In this document: piece after piece, positions 21,116 to 31,402 of the stretch
Layout of the letters: each line of letters starts with the position of its first letter
Numbering within the stretch: the first letter of the stretch is position 1
The notes under the pieces: model-generated
What the model saw: only the letters and a program-made list of their open reading frames with translations
Database searches by the model: none
What the model was told of the DNA's origin: nothing
Translations under genes and position numbers: made by a program
DNA from: Nemertoderma westbladi
Taxonomy: Eukaryota; Xenacoelomorpha; Nemertodermatida; Nemertodermatidae
Length of the DNA stretch: 41,457 nt
Direction of reading: 5' to 3'
Assembly: GCA_032718475.1 (NCBI GenBank)
Contig: JAUCBJ010002966.1
Span: 1 to 41,457 of the forward strand

Positions 21116-21967
21116 GAAGCAGAGCCGTATTAACGGCGGGACTTTTGGGGTTGCAGCTCCGGGCCCCGTGAAGGTTTAGGGCCCCCCAGAAAAATAGAAA
21201 AAGTAATGGTCCCTCCCCCCTTACATTAAAAAAAATATTTTTGGAACCACGTTAAAACTAACACATACAAGCTACATGTACAAGGAATATTGTACCCAGA
21301 TGAACAAATGCGAAATTCACATTCCAAAATCTACAACTGAAAATATACCATACATACTTCTCCAATTTCTCACTGTAAACATTGCCAAAGCGCAAGAAAG
21401 GCGGGGGGGGGGGGTGGTCATAATGCAAAGAACACTTCGTAACAGTAATAAAGGAAGGGAGCATCACTGAGCTTTATACAGACAGTATTACCTATACATA
21501 TATTACCTAAATATTATGAAATCGAGAAAACTGGCGGAAATTTATTGAATCTTATGAAATTATAACCTTTCATATAAATAAAAAATTGCAAAAAACGTTT
21601 AAGAAATGGAGGAGGAGTGATATTTTTCGCGCGAAAAAATGTCATTCAGAGATAATTGCCTGAAGTTCAAAGCTTCCTGCGCAAAATTGCCTGTATGGGG
21701 TCCTGTTGGATAATAGAGTCTGACAGGAAGGAAGCACACCACTGAGCAAAATTATATTCACATATTTTCGGGGTCGCTGATTTCATTTCCGGAGGCAGTT
21801 TTAATATTTGATGGAATCTAGTCTGTCCGTCGGTCGGTTGTCTGTCTGTCTTACATTTTGACATTCAGATTGCCAGACAGATATTCCACGATAATTCGAG
21901 AACTAAAAGATATCTCTCTAAGCAGTTTTAGATTTGAAATCCCCTCAAATTCTGCTCTAGATACAAT
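21116..21967. mobile_element. Foreign DNA replacing the LINE catalytic core
   Basis: LINE similarity stops at about 21967 and resumes at about 21115. The intervening ~850 bp is repeat DNA. Its left end CAGAGCCGTATTAACGGCGG, followed by GGGCCCC-rich sequence (21118-21190), resembles one end of a hAT element, but no matching second end was found. The right part has GACA/GACG words (21822-21852) like 18393-18416. A run of 12 G lies at 21403-21414. No gene. Confidence 0.55.
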
Positions 21968-22829
21968 AAATCCCATATAATGAAAGTATGCTGAATATAC
22001 GTGAGCGAGAAACTGAATCAAAGGCCTTGAAGAAGTCAACAAAGATAACAGCCAGATGCCTGTCTTTCTTTTTTGATAACTCTTCAATTATCCTTCTAAG
22101 TGCCAAAATGGGCTCCATGGTCCCACGACCTTTACGGAACCCTTTCTGATTTCCAGGGAGCAGTCTCTCAATGGGATCCCTGATGCGATTTAATAGAATT
22201 CTATTGTATAGCTTTGCAGCAATCGAGATCAATGAGATTCCCCGAAAAGAACCATAGAGTGTTAGGTTGCCCTTCTTGGGAACTGGCACCAACTTATTTG
22301 TTTTCATTTCTTGTGGGACTCTTGTTGTACGGTACATGTCTACTATGATGGGATAGATGAGCTTTAAACACTCAGGTATTTTAAAGACCTCAGGGGGAAC
22401 ACCATCTACTCCACTGGCACGATTGGTCTTAATGCTCTTTGCAGCAGCCTTCACTTCTGCAAAGGAGATATCACCAATGGGAATATTTGGGAGTACAGAC
22501 TCAGACACTTTTACTTCTATAAAGTTATCAGGCAATACCCTGTCATTATTGAGGAGCTTTTCAAAGTGGGCCTTCCAACCATATTGAGGCGATCGACTGG
22601 TGATTCAGCCTTAACCTTGGTGGTTGGATGGCTCTTTCGACCAGCAAGCAAGTTGATCGATCTCCATGCCTGGGATGATTGCCTGCTGTCGTCAGCATCA
22701 TTGATGGCATCAACCTGTTGGTTTATAAGCTCCTGTAAATTAACAGAGTACTGCCTGTTCAGGGACCTAGATGCAGCTTTAACTGCATTCTTGGCCGCTG
22801 TAGTCTGTTTGAGTCGGGACTCTTTCTGC
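21968..22829 (-). pseudogene. RTE-like LINE, linker and N-terminal reverse transcriptase part
   Basis: From the right: LKQTTAAKNAVKAASRSLN and AWRSINLLAGRKSHP, a linker between endonuclease and reverse transcriptase typical of RTE elements. A frameshift follows near 22590. Then come KTNRASGVDGVPPEVFK, KLVPVPKKGN, FRGISLISIAAKLYNRILL, GFRKGRGTMEPILALRR and the motif-A segment FVDFFKAFDSV with its catalytic Asp. The FADD-type motif C and the rest of the palm are absent because foreign DNA begins at about 21967. The endonuclease is missing: the LINE is 5'-truncated at 22829, where it abuts Helitron sequence directly. Confidence 0.9.
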
Positions 22830-23473
22830 TTAAAAGTTCCAACTAGTGGTACAGATAACACATTCCCAGTTGCGTAAAATTTAATCGCGAAGTCTATGTT
22901 CAAATGAGTAATTTTTGTATAAAAACATCTGTTTTCAGCGGTTGTCATGGTAACTGCAAAATAGAACAATCGAATTCGGACGCAGAATAAGTCATATAGT
23001 GGGGGTAGGGGTTGGTCCCAAGACATAACACCTTGTCCTTAGGCTTCAAATTAACATTTTATAAATTTTAACATCTGTTAACCCGGTTGCCAAGGTAACT
23101 GGATTTTCTATTCATCCTCAATCGGCTCTGCTATGGACCTTATAGTTGAGTTGAGAAACCCCAAGTTTATATCTATTATAGTTTTCCTACAAATGGAGTT
23201 ATAAATATTGACTTGAAATACATAGACTTTTTTTTAAGTCCGTTGCCATGGAAACCAGATTTTTCCTGGATATGAGACCCGGCCCAAAAGATGCGCCTCG
23301 ACGAGTAGTATATACATGCAAAATTTCAGGGTACTTTTAAAGGCTAGTTTTTTCACCGGTCAAAAAAAACCTAATCTGCCTCACACAAGTAAAATAGCCC
23401 ACTATGAATAGACCATCTCAGCTAAGGAAAATCTTTCTTAGCGAAAGTAGTTGATTTTCCTTAGCTTCGTGGA
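22830..23473 (-). mobile_element. Helitron copy alpha (partial, X-box family)
   Basis: Corresponds to the last 644 bp of the 1269-bp unit, from AAAAGTTCCAACTAGTGG to the terminal CTTAGCTTCGTGGA. Its left side was lost at the LINE junction. By the Helitron convention the element reads on the minus strand (5' TCCACG...). Confidence 0.9.
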
Positions 23474-23535
23474 TTAAAAGCTACTGACTACTGACTACTA
23501 CTGGCTACTGACTACGGGCTACTGATTACTGGCTA
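23474..23535. repeat. CTACTGACTACTGG minisatellite, left of Helitron beta
   Basis: Irregular repeats of CTACTGACTA and CTACTGGCTA. The same repeat resumes at 35712, showing that everything from 23536 to 35711 was inserted into it. Confidence 0.85.
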
Positions 23536-23747
23536 CTAGAAAGGCATTTCCTAAAGGAAATGCAACCACGAAGCTAAGGAAAATTAAACAAAGGGCCACA
23601 ATTTGGTTTGTTGCTTAGCCTAGTTTAGAAGCCTTTGCCAATAAATAACTTCTATTCCCATGGAAACTAGAATTCTCTGGAACTGTTGGTTTTACCTTAG
23701 AAAAAAGATTCAGTCCAGATTGTGGTTCAGATAACACATACCAAGTA

Positions 23748-25016
23748 CTAGAAAGGCATTTCCTAAAGGAAATGCAACCACGAAGCTAAGGAAAATTAAA
23801 CAAACCGCCACACTTTGGTTCGTTGCTTAGCCTAGTTTAGTAGCATTTGACAATAATTAACTTCTATTCCCATGGAAACTAGAGTTCTGTGGAACTGTTG
23901 TTTTAACCTTTGAAAAAAGATTCAGTACAGATTGTGGTTCAGATAACACATATACAAAGTTTCAGAAAATATTGTAGTTTAAGTCCAAATTACCGATTTT
24001 CTATCAAAATGCATCTGTTTGTAGTGGTTGTCATGGAAACTGAAAAATAGAACAATGTAATTCGGATGCAGAATAAGTCATATAGTGGGGGTAGGTGTTG
24101 GTCCCAAGTCTTAATAGTATTAACTTGTGCTTCAAATTATCATTTTATAAATTTTAACATCTGTTTAGCCTTGTTGCTATGGTGACTGGAATTTCTAATT
24201 AACCTCGAACGGCTTGGATATGGACCTTATAGTTGAGTTGAGAAACCCCAAGTTTATATCTATTGCGGTTTTTCTACAAATAGAGTTATGAATATAGACT
24301 TGAATGATATAATCTGTAATAAACTCCAGTTACCACGGTAACTAGATATCTCTGGAATGTTTTCAGTTTCACTAAAAGTTCCAACTAGTGGTCCGGATAA
24401 CACATACCCAGTTTCGTAAAATTTTATCGCGAAGTCTATGTCCAAATGAGTAATTTTTGTATAAAAACATCTGTTTTCAGCGGTTGTCATGGTAACTGCA
24501 AACTAGAACAATGAAATTTGGACGCAGAATAAGTTATATAGTGGGGGTAGGGGTTGGTCCCAAGTCATAACACCGTAACCTTAGGCTTCAAATTTACATT
24601 TTATAAATTTTAACATCTGTTTAGCCCTGTTGTCAAGGTTACTGGATTTTCTATTTAACCTCAATCGGCTCTGCTATGGACCTTATAGTTGAGTTGAGAA
24701 ACCCCAAGTTTATATGTATTATAGTTTTCCTACAAATAGAGTTATAAATATTGACTTGAAATACATAGACTTTTTTCTAAGTCCGTTGCCATGGAAACCA
24801 GATTTTTCCTGGATATGAGACCCATCCCACACGACGCGCCTTGATGAGTAGTATATACATGCAAAATTTCAGGGTACTTTTAAAGGCTAGTTTTTTCACC
24901 GGTCAAAAAACCCCAAATCTGCCCCATACAAGTAAAAGGGCCCACTATGAATAGACCATCTCAGCTAAGGAAAATCTTTCTTAGCGAAAGTAGTTGATTT
25001 TCCTTAGCTTCGTGGA
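23748..25016 (-). mobile_element. Helitron copy gamma, 1269 bp, full length
   Basis: Inserted in beta after CCAAGTA and before TCAGAAAATATTG; intact copies have CCAAGTTTCAGAAAATATTG there. On the minus strand it starts TCCACGAAGCTAAGGAAAAT and ends with the stem-loop GCATTTCCTTTAGGAAATGC followed by CTTTCTAG, host T next. A subterminal inverted copy of CCACGAAGCTAAGGAAAAT lies just inside the stem-loop. X-box-like palindromes start at 23866, 24027, 24173, 24329, 24483, 24629 and 24785. No Rep/helicase gene, so non-autonomous. Confidence 0.92.
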
Positions 25017-25325
25017 TCAGAAAATATTGTAGTTTATGTCCAAATTACCGATTTTCTATCAAAATGCATCTGTTTGCAGTGGTTGTCATGGAAACTGAAA
25101 AATAGAACAATGTAATTCGGATGCAGAATAAGTCATATAAGGGGGGTAGGTCTTGGTCCCAAGTTATAATACTATTAACTTGTGTTTCAAATTATCATTT
25201 TATAAATTTTAACATCTGTTTAGTCTTGTTGCTATGGTAATTGGATTGTGTAATTAACCTCGAATGGATTGTATATGGACCTTACAGATGAGTTGCACAA
25301 CCCCAAATTTATATTTATTACATTA

Positions 25326-26594
25326 CTAGAAAGGCATTTCCTAAAGGAAATGCAACCACGAAGCTAAGGAAAATTAAACAAAGGGCCACAATTTGGTTTG
25401 TTGCTTAGCCTAGTTTAGTAGCATTTGCCAATAAATAACTTATATTCCCATGGAAACTAGAATTCTCTGGAACTGTTGGTTTTACCTTTGAAAAAAGATT
25501 CAGTCCAGATTGTGGTTCAGATAAAACATACCAAGTTTCAGAAAATATTGTAGTTTATGACCAAATTACCGATTTTCTATCAAAATGCATCTGTTTGCAG
25601 TGGTTGTCATGCAAACTGAAAAATAGAACAATGTAATTCGGATGCAGAATAAGTCATATAATGGGGGTAGGTCTTGGTCCCAAGTCATAATACTATTAAC
25701 TTGTGTTTCAAATTATCATTTTAGAAATTTTAACGTCTGTTTAGTCTTGTTGCTATGGTAATTGGATTGTGTAATTAACCTCGAATGGATTGTATATGGA
25801 CCTTACAGATGAGTTGCAAAACCCCAAATTTATATTTATTACATTATTTTGCTACAAATAGAGTATTGAATTTAGACTTGAATGATATAGACTTTAATAA
25901 ACTCCAGTTACCATGGTAACAAGATATTTCTGGAATGTTTTCAGTTTCACTAAAAGTTCCAACTAATGGTCCAGATAACACATATCCAGTTTCGTAAAAT
26001 TTTATCGCGAAGTCTATGTCCAAATGAGTTATTTTTGTATAAAAACATCTGTTTTCAGCGGTTGTCATGGAAACTGCAAAATTAAACAATGAAATTCGGA
26101 CGCAGAATAAGTCATATAGTGGGGGTAGGGGTTGGTCCCAAGTCATACCACCCTAACCTTAGGCTTCAAATTAACATTTTATAAATTTTAACATCTGTTT
26201 AGCCTGGTTGCCAAGGTAACTGGATTTTCTATTTAACCTCAATCGGCTCAGCTATGGACCTTATAGTTGTGTTGAGAAACCCCAAGTTTATATGTATTAT
26301 AGTTTTCCTACAAATAGAGTTACAAATATTGATTTGAAATACATAGACTTTTTTCTAAGTCCGTTGCCATGGAAACCAGATTTTTCCTGGATATGAGACC
26401 CATCCCACACGACGCGCCTTGATGAGTTGTATATACATGCAAAATTTCAGGGTACTTTTAAAGGCTAGTTTTTTCACCTATCAAAAAACACTAAATCTGC
26501 TCCATACAAGTAAAAGGGCCTACTATGAATACACCATCTCAGCTAAGGAAAATCTTTCTTAGCGAAAGTAGTTGATTTTCCTTAGCTTCGTGGA
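25326..26594 (-). mobile_element. Helitron copy delta, 1269 bp, full length
   Basis: Inserted in beta between ATTACATTA and TTTTGCTACAAATAGAG. The uninterrupted form ATTACATTATTTTGCTAC is visible in other copies (for example near 25840 and 27265), so insertion was between A and T without duplication. Ends, stem-loop and motif content are as in gamma. Confidence 0.92.
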
Positions 26595-26734
26595 TTTTGC
26601 TACAAATAGAGTATTGAATTTAGACTTGAATGATATAGACTTTAATAAACTCCAGTTACCATGGTAACAAGATATTTCTGGAATGTTTTCAGTTTCACTA
26701 AAAGTTCCAACTAATGGTCCAGATAACACATTCT

Positions 26735-28739
26735 TGTGGTGTTGTAATAACAATAATGGTTAACAACAGTTCAGTATAATATAGGATTATGATTATAAGA
26801 TATTCCAGTATTCTATACAGCATTCAGTCAATAGCTTTTACTGGTAGTCAACCTGTATCACGAGAAAAGCATTTCCTAAAGGAAATGCAACCACGAAGCT
26901 AAGGAAAATTAAACAAAGGGCCACAATTTGGTTTGTTGCTTAGCCTAGTTTAGTAGCATTTGCCAATAAATAACTTATATTCCCATGGAAACTAGAATTC
27001 TATCAAAATGCATCTGTTTGCAGTGGTTGTCATGGAAACTGAAAAATAGAACAATGTAATTCGGATGCAGAATAAGTCATATAGTGGGGGTAGGTATTGG
27101 TCCCAAGTCATAATACTATTAACTTGTGTTTCAAATTATCATTTTAGAAATTTTAACATCTGTTTAGTCTTGTTGCTATGGTAATTGGATTGTGTAATTA
27201 ACCTCGAATGGATTGTATATGGACCTTACAGATGAGTTGCAAAACCCCAAATTTATATTTATTACATTATTTTGCTACAAATAGAGTTTTTATTGAATTT
27301 AGACTTGAATGATATAGACTTTAATAAACTCCAGTTACCATGGTAACAAGATATTTCTGGAATGTTTTCAGTTTCACTAAAAGTTCCAACTAATGGTCCA
27401 GATAACACATTCCCAGTTTCGTAAAATTTTATCGCGAAGTCTATGTCCAAATGAATTATTTTAGTATAAAAACATCTGTTTTCAGCGGTTGTCATGGTAA
27501 CTGCAAAATTAAACAATGAAATTCGGACGCAGAATAAGTCATATAGTGGGGGTAGGGGTTGGTCCCAAGACATAACACCTTAACCTTAGGCTTCAAATTT
27601 TCATGTTTTCAGCGGTTGCCATGGAAAGTGAGAAATAGAACAACGTAATTCGGATGCAGAATAAGTTATATAGAGGGGGTAGGGCTTGGTCCCATGTCAT
27701 AATAGCTTTAACTTTTGCTTAAAATTATCATTTTATAAATTTTAACGTCTGTTTAGCCTGGTTGTCATGGTAACAGGATTTTTTAATTTACCTCAATCTG
27801 CTCGACTATGGCCCTTGTAGTTGAGTTGAGAAACCCCAAGTTTATATCTATTGCGGTTTTTCTACAAATAGAGTTATGAATATAGACCTGAATGATATAA
27901 TCTGTAATAAACTCCAGTTACCACGGTAACTAGATATTTCTGGAATGTTTTGAGTTTCACTAAAAGTTCGAACTAGTGGTCCAGATAACACATATCCAGT
28001 TTCGTAAAATTTTATCGTGAAGTCTATGTCCAAATGAGTTATTTTCGTATAAAAACATCTGTTTTCAGCGGTTGTCATGGTAACTGCAAAATTAAACAAT
28101 GAAATTCGGACGCAGAATAAGTAATATATTGGGGGTAGGGGTTGGTCCCAAGACATAACACATAAACCTTAGGCTTCAAATTAACATTTTATAAATTTTA
28201 ACATCTGTTTAGCCCGGTTGCCAATGTAACTGGAATTTCTATTTAACCTCAATCGGCTCTGCTATGGACCTTATAGTTGAGTTGAGAAATCCCAAGTTTA
28301 TATGTATTATAGTTTTCCTACAAATAGAGTTATAAATATTGACTTGAAATACATAGACTTTTTTCTAAGTCCGTTGCCATGGAAACCAGATTTTTCCTGA
28401 ATATGAGACCCATCCCACACGACGCGCCTCGATGAGTAGTACATACATGCAAAATTTCAGGGTACTTTTAAAGGCTAGTTTTTTCCCCGACCAAAAAACA
28501 CTAAATCTGCCCCACACAAGTAAAATAGCCCACTATGAATAGACCATCTCAGCTAAGGAAAATCTTTCTTAGCGAAAGTAGTTGATTTTCCTTAGCTTCG
28601 TGGACTTACTGTACCGGTACTGCCGCACGGTACCTACCTACTCCCTTCAGTCCTGACTCTCCCCTACTGCTGTACCGCCGTCCTCCCCTACTCTAGGGGG
28701 CCGCATCCGCTTCACCCCCTGTGCGACTACCCTAACACA
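26735..28739 (-). repeat. 3' LTR (261 bp), interrupted by a Helitron
   Basis: The LTR occupies 26735-26861 and 28606-28739. On the element strand it starts TGTGTTAGGG and ends AACACCACA, the usual TG...CA. The part shared with the other LTR (26757-26861 plus 28606-28739) is 239 bp and I see no difference from 34860-35098. The break point GTATCAC / TTACTG is intact in the other LTR. Confidence 0.92.
26861..28604 (-). mobile_element. Helitron copy (i) in the 3' LTR, 1744 bp, rearranged inside
   Basis: The intact LTR at 34960-34970 reads GTATCACTTACTG. Here GTATCA is followed by CGAGAAAAGC (Helitron 3' end, CTCG variant) and the other end CTTCGTGGA is followed by CTTACTG, so at most one base is ambiguous and there is no target duplication. 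Compared with the 1269-bp unit it lacks about 115 bp near 26999 and has about 590 extra bp of internal array from about 27600. Confidence 0.9.
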
Positions 28740-28752
28740 TCACCCCCAGTTT
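28740..28752 (-). other. Polypurine tract of the LTR retroelement
   Basis: On the element strand AAACTGGGGGTGA directly precedes the TGTGTTAGGG start of the 3' LTR. This is the position of the plus-strand primer in LTR elements. Confidence 0.75.
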
Positions 28753-28795
28753 CTATAGAAACTAATTATTTTACAATTTTAGTTTGCAAATTGTA

Positions 28796-30062
28796 CTAGA
28801 AAGGCATTTCCTAAAGGAAATGCAACCACGAAGCTAAGGAAAATTAAACAAACGGCCACAATTTGGTTTGTTGCTTAGCCTAGTTTAGTAGCATTTGCCA
28901 ATAAATAACTTCTATTCCCATGGAAACTAGAGTTCTCTGGAACTGTTGGTTTTACCTTTGAAAAAAGATTCAGTCCAGATTGTTTTTCAGATAACACATC
29001 GAGTTTCAGAAAATATTGTAGTTTATGTCCAAATTACAGATTTTCTATCAAAATGCATCTGTTTGCAGTGGTTGTCATGGAAACTGAAAAATAGAACAAT
29101 GTAATTCGGATGCAGAATAAGTCATATAGTGGGGGTAGGTGTTGGTCCCAAGTCATAATACTATTAAATTGTGCTTCAAATTATCATTTTATTAATTTTA
29201 ACATCTGTTTAGACTTGTTGCTATGGTAAATGGATTTTCTAATTAACTTCGAACGGCTTGTATATGGACCTTATAGATGAGTTGCAAAACCCCAAGTTTA
29301 TATATATTACAGTTTTTCTCCAAATAGAGTTATGATTATAGACTTGAATGATATATAACTTTAAAAAAACTACAGTTACCATGGTAACTAGATATTTCTG
29401 GAATGTTTTGAGTTTCACTAAAAGTTCCAACTAGTGGTCCAGATAACACATACCTAGTTTCGTAAAATTTTATCGTGAAGTCTATGTACAAATGAATAAT
29501 TTTCGTATAAAAACATCTGTTTTCAGCGGTTGTCAAGGTAACTGCAAAATAGAACAATCAAATTCGGACGCAGAATAAGTTATATAGTGGGGGTAGGGAT
29601 TGGTCCCAAGTCATCACACCTTAACCTTAGGCTTCAAATTAACATTTTAAAAATTTTAACATCTGTTTAGCCCGGTTGCCAAGGTAACTGGATTTTCTAT
29701 TTAACCTCAATCGGCTCTGCTATGGACCTTATAGTTGTGTTGAGAAACCCCAAGTTTATATGTATTATAGTTTTCCTACAAATAGAGTTACAAATATTGA
29801 CTTGAAATACATAGACTTTTTTCTAAGTCCGTTGCCATGGAAACCAGATTTTTCCTGGAGATGAGACCCATCCCACACGACGCGCCTTGATGAGTTGTAT
29901 ATACATGCAAAATTTCAGGGTACTTTTAAAGGCTAGTTTTTTCCCCGACCAAAAAACACTAAATCTGCTCCATACAAGTAAAATAGCCCACTATGAATAG
30001 ACCATCTCAGCTAAGGAAAATCTTTCTTAGCGAAAGTAGTTGATTTTCCTTAGCTTCGTGGA
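28796..30062 (-). mobile_element. Helitron copy (ii), 1267 bp, full length
   Basis: Lies between the polypurine tract and integrase of the retroelement. Flanks TTGTA and CATAACC, no duplication. It has the same stem-loop end, CTAG terminus, subterminal inverted repeats and periodic X-box-like palindromes as gamma. Confidence 0.92.
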
Positions 30063-30101
30063 CATAACCGAGTCGTAGTAATTATTATCTCATCGTCCAT
30101 A

Positions 30102-31368
30102 CGAGAAAGGCATTTCCTAAAGGAAATGCAACCACGAAGCTAAGGAAAATTAAACAAACGGCCACACTTTGGTTCGTTGCTTAGCCTCGTTTAGTAGCAA
30201 TTGTCAATAATTAACTTCTATTCCCATGGAAACTAGAGTTCTCTGGAACTGTTGCTTTAACCTTTGAAAAAAAATTCAGTACAGATTGTGGTTCAGATAA
30301 CACATATACTGAGTTTCAGAAAATATTGTAGTTTATGTCCAAATTACCGATTTTCTATCAAAATGCATCTGTTTGCAGTGGTTGTCATGGAAACTGAAAA
30401 ATAGAACAATGTAATTCGGATGCAGAATAAGTCATATAGTGGGGGTAGGTGTTGGTCCCAAGTCATAATACTATTAACTTGTGCTTCAAATTATCATTTT
30501 ATAAATTTTAACATCTGTTTAGACTTGTTGCTATGGTAACTGTATTTTCTAATTAACCTCAAACGGCTTGGATATGGATCTTATAGATGAGTTGCAAAAC
30601 CCCAAGTTTATATATATTACAGTTTTGCTACAAATAGAGTTATCAATATAAATTTTAATGATATAGAGTTTAATTACCTACAGTTACCATGGTAACTAAA
30701 TTTCTGGAATAATTTAAGTTTCACTAAAAGTTCCAACTAGTGGTCCAGATAACACATACCCAGTTTTGTAAAATTTTATCGTAAAGTCTATGTCCAAATG
30801 AATAAGTTTTGAATAAAAACATCTGTTTTCAGCGGTTGTCATGGTAACTGAAAAATAGAACAATGTAATTCGGATGCAGAATAAGTTATATAGTGGGGGT
30901 AGGGGTTGGTCCCAAGTCATAACACCTTGCCCTTAGGCCTCAAATTAACATTTTATAAATTTTAACATCTGTTTATCCCGGTTGCCAAGGTAACTGGATT
31001 TTCTATTTAGCCTCAATCGGATCTGCTATGGACCTTATAGTTGTGTTGCGAAACCCCAAGTTTATATCTATTATAGTTTTCCTACAAATAGAGTTATAAA
31101 TATTGACTTGAAATACATAGACTTTTTTTGAAGTCCGTTGCCATGGAAACCAGATTTTTCCTGGATATGAGACCCGGCCCAAAAGATGCGCCTCGTCGAG
31201 TAGTATATACATGCAAAATTTCAGGGTACTTTTAAAGGCTAGTTTTTTCCCCGACCAAAAAACCCCAAATCTGCTCCATACAAGTAAAATAGCCCACTAT
31301 GAATAGACCATCTCAGCTAAGGAAAATCTTTCTTAGCGAAAGTAGTTGATTTTCCTTAGCTTCGTGGA
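30102..31368 (-). mobile_element. Helitron copy (iii), 1267 bp, full length
   Basis: Separated from copy (ii) by 39 bp of retroelement DNA (30063-30101). Flanks CCATA and TCGGCG. 3' terminus is the CTCG variant, as in copy (i). Same orientation as all other copies in the window. Confidence 0.92.
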
Positions 31369-31402
31369 TCGGCGATCGGTGTCCTAACCCCAGAACACCA
31401 CG

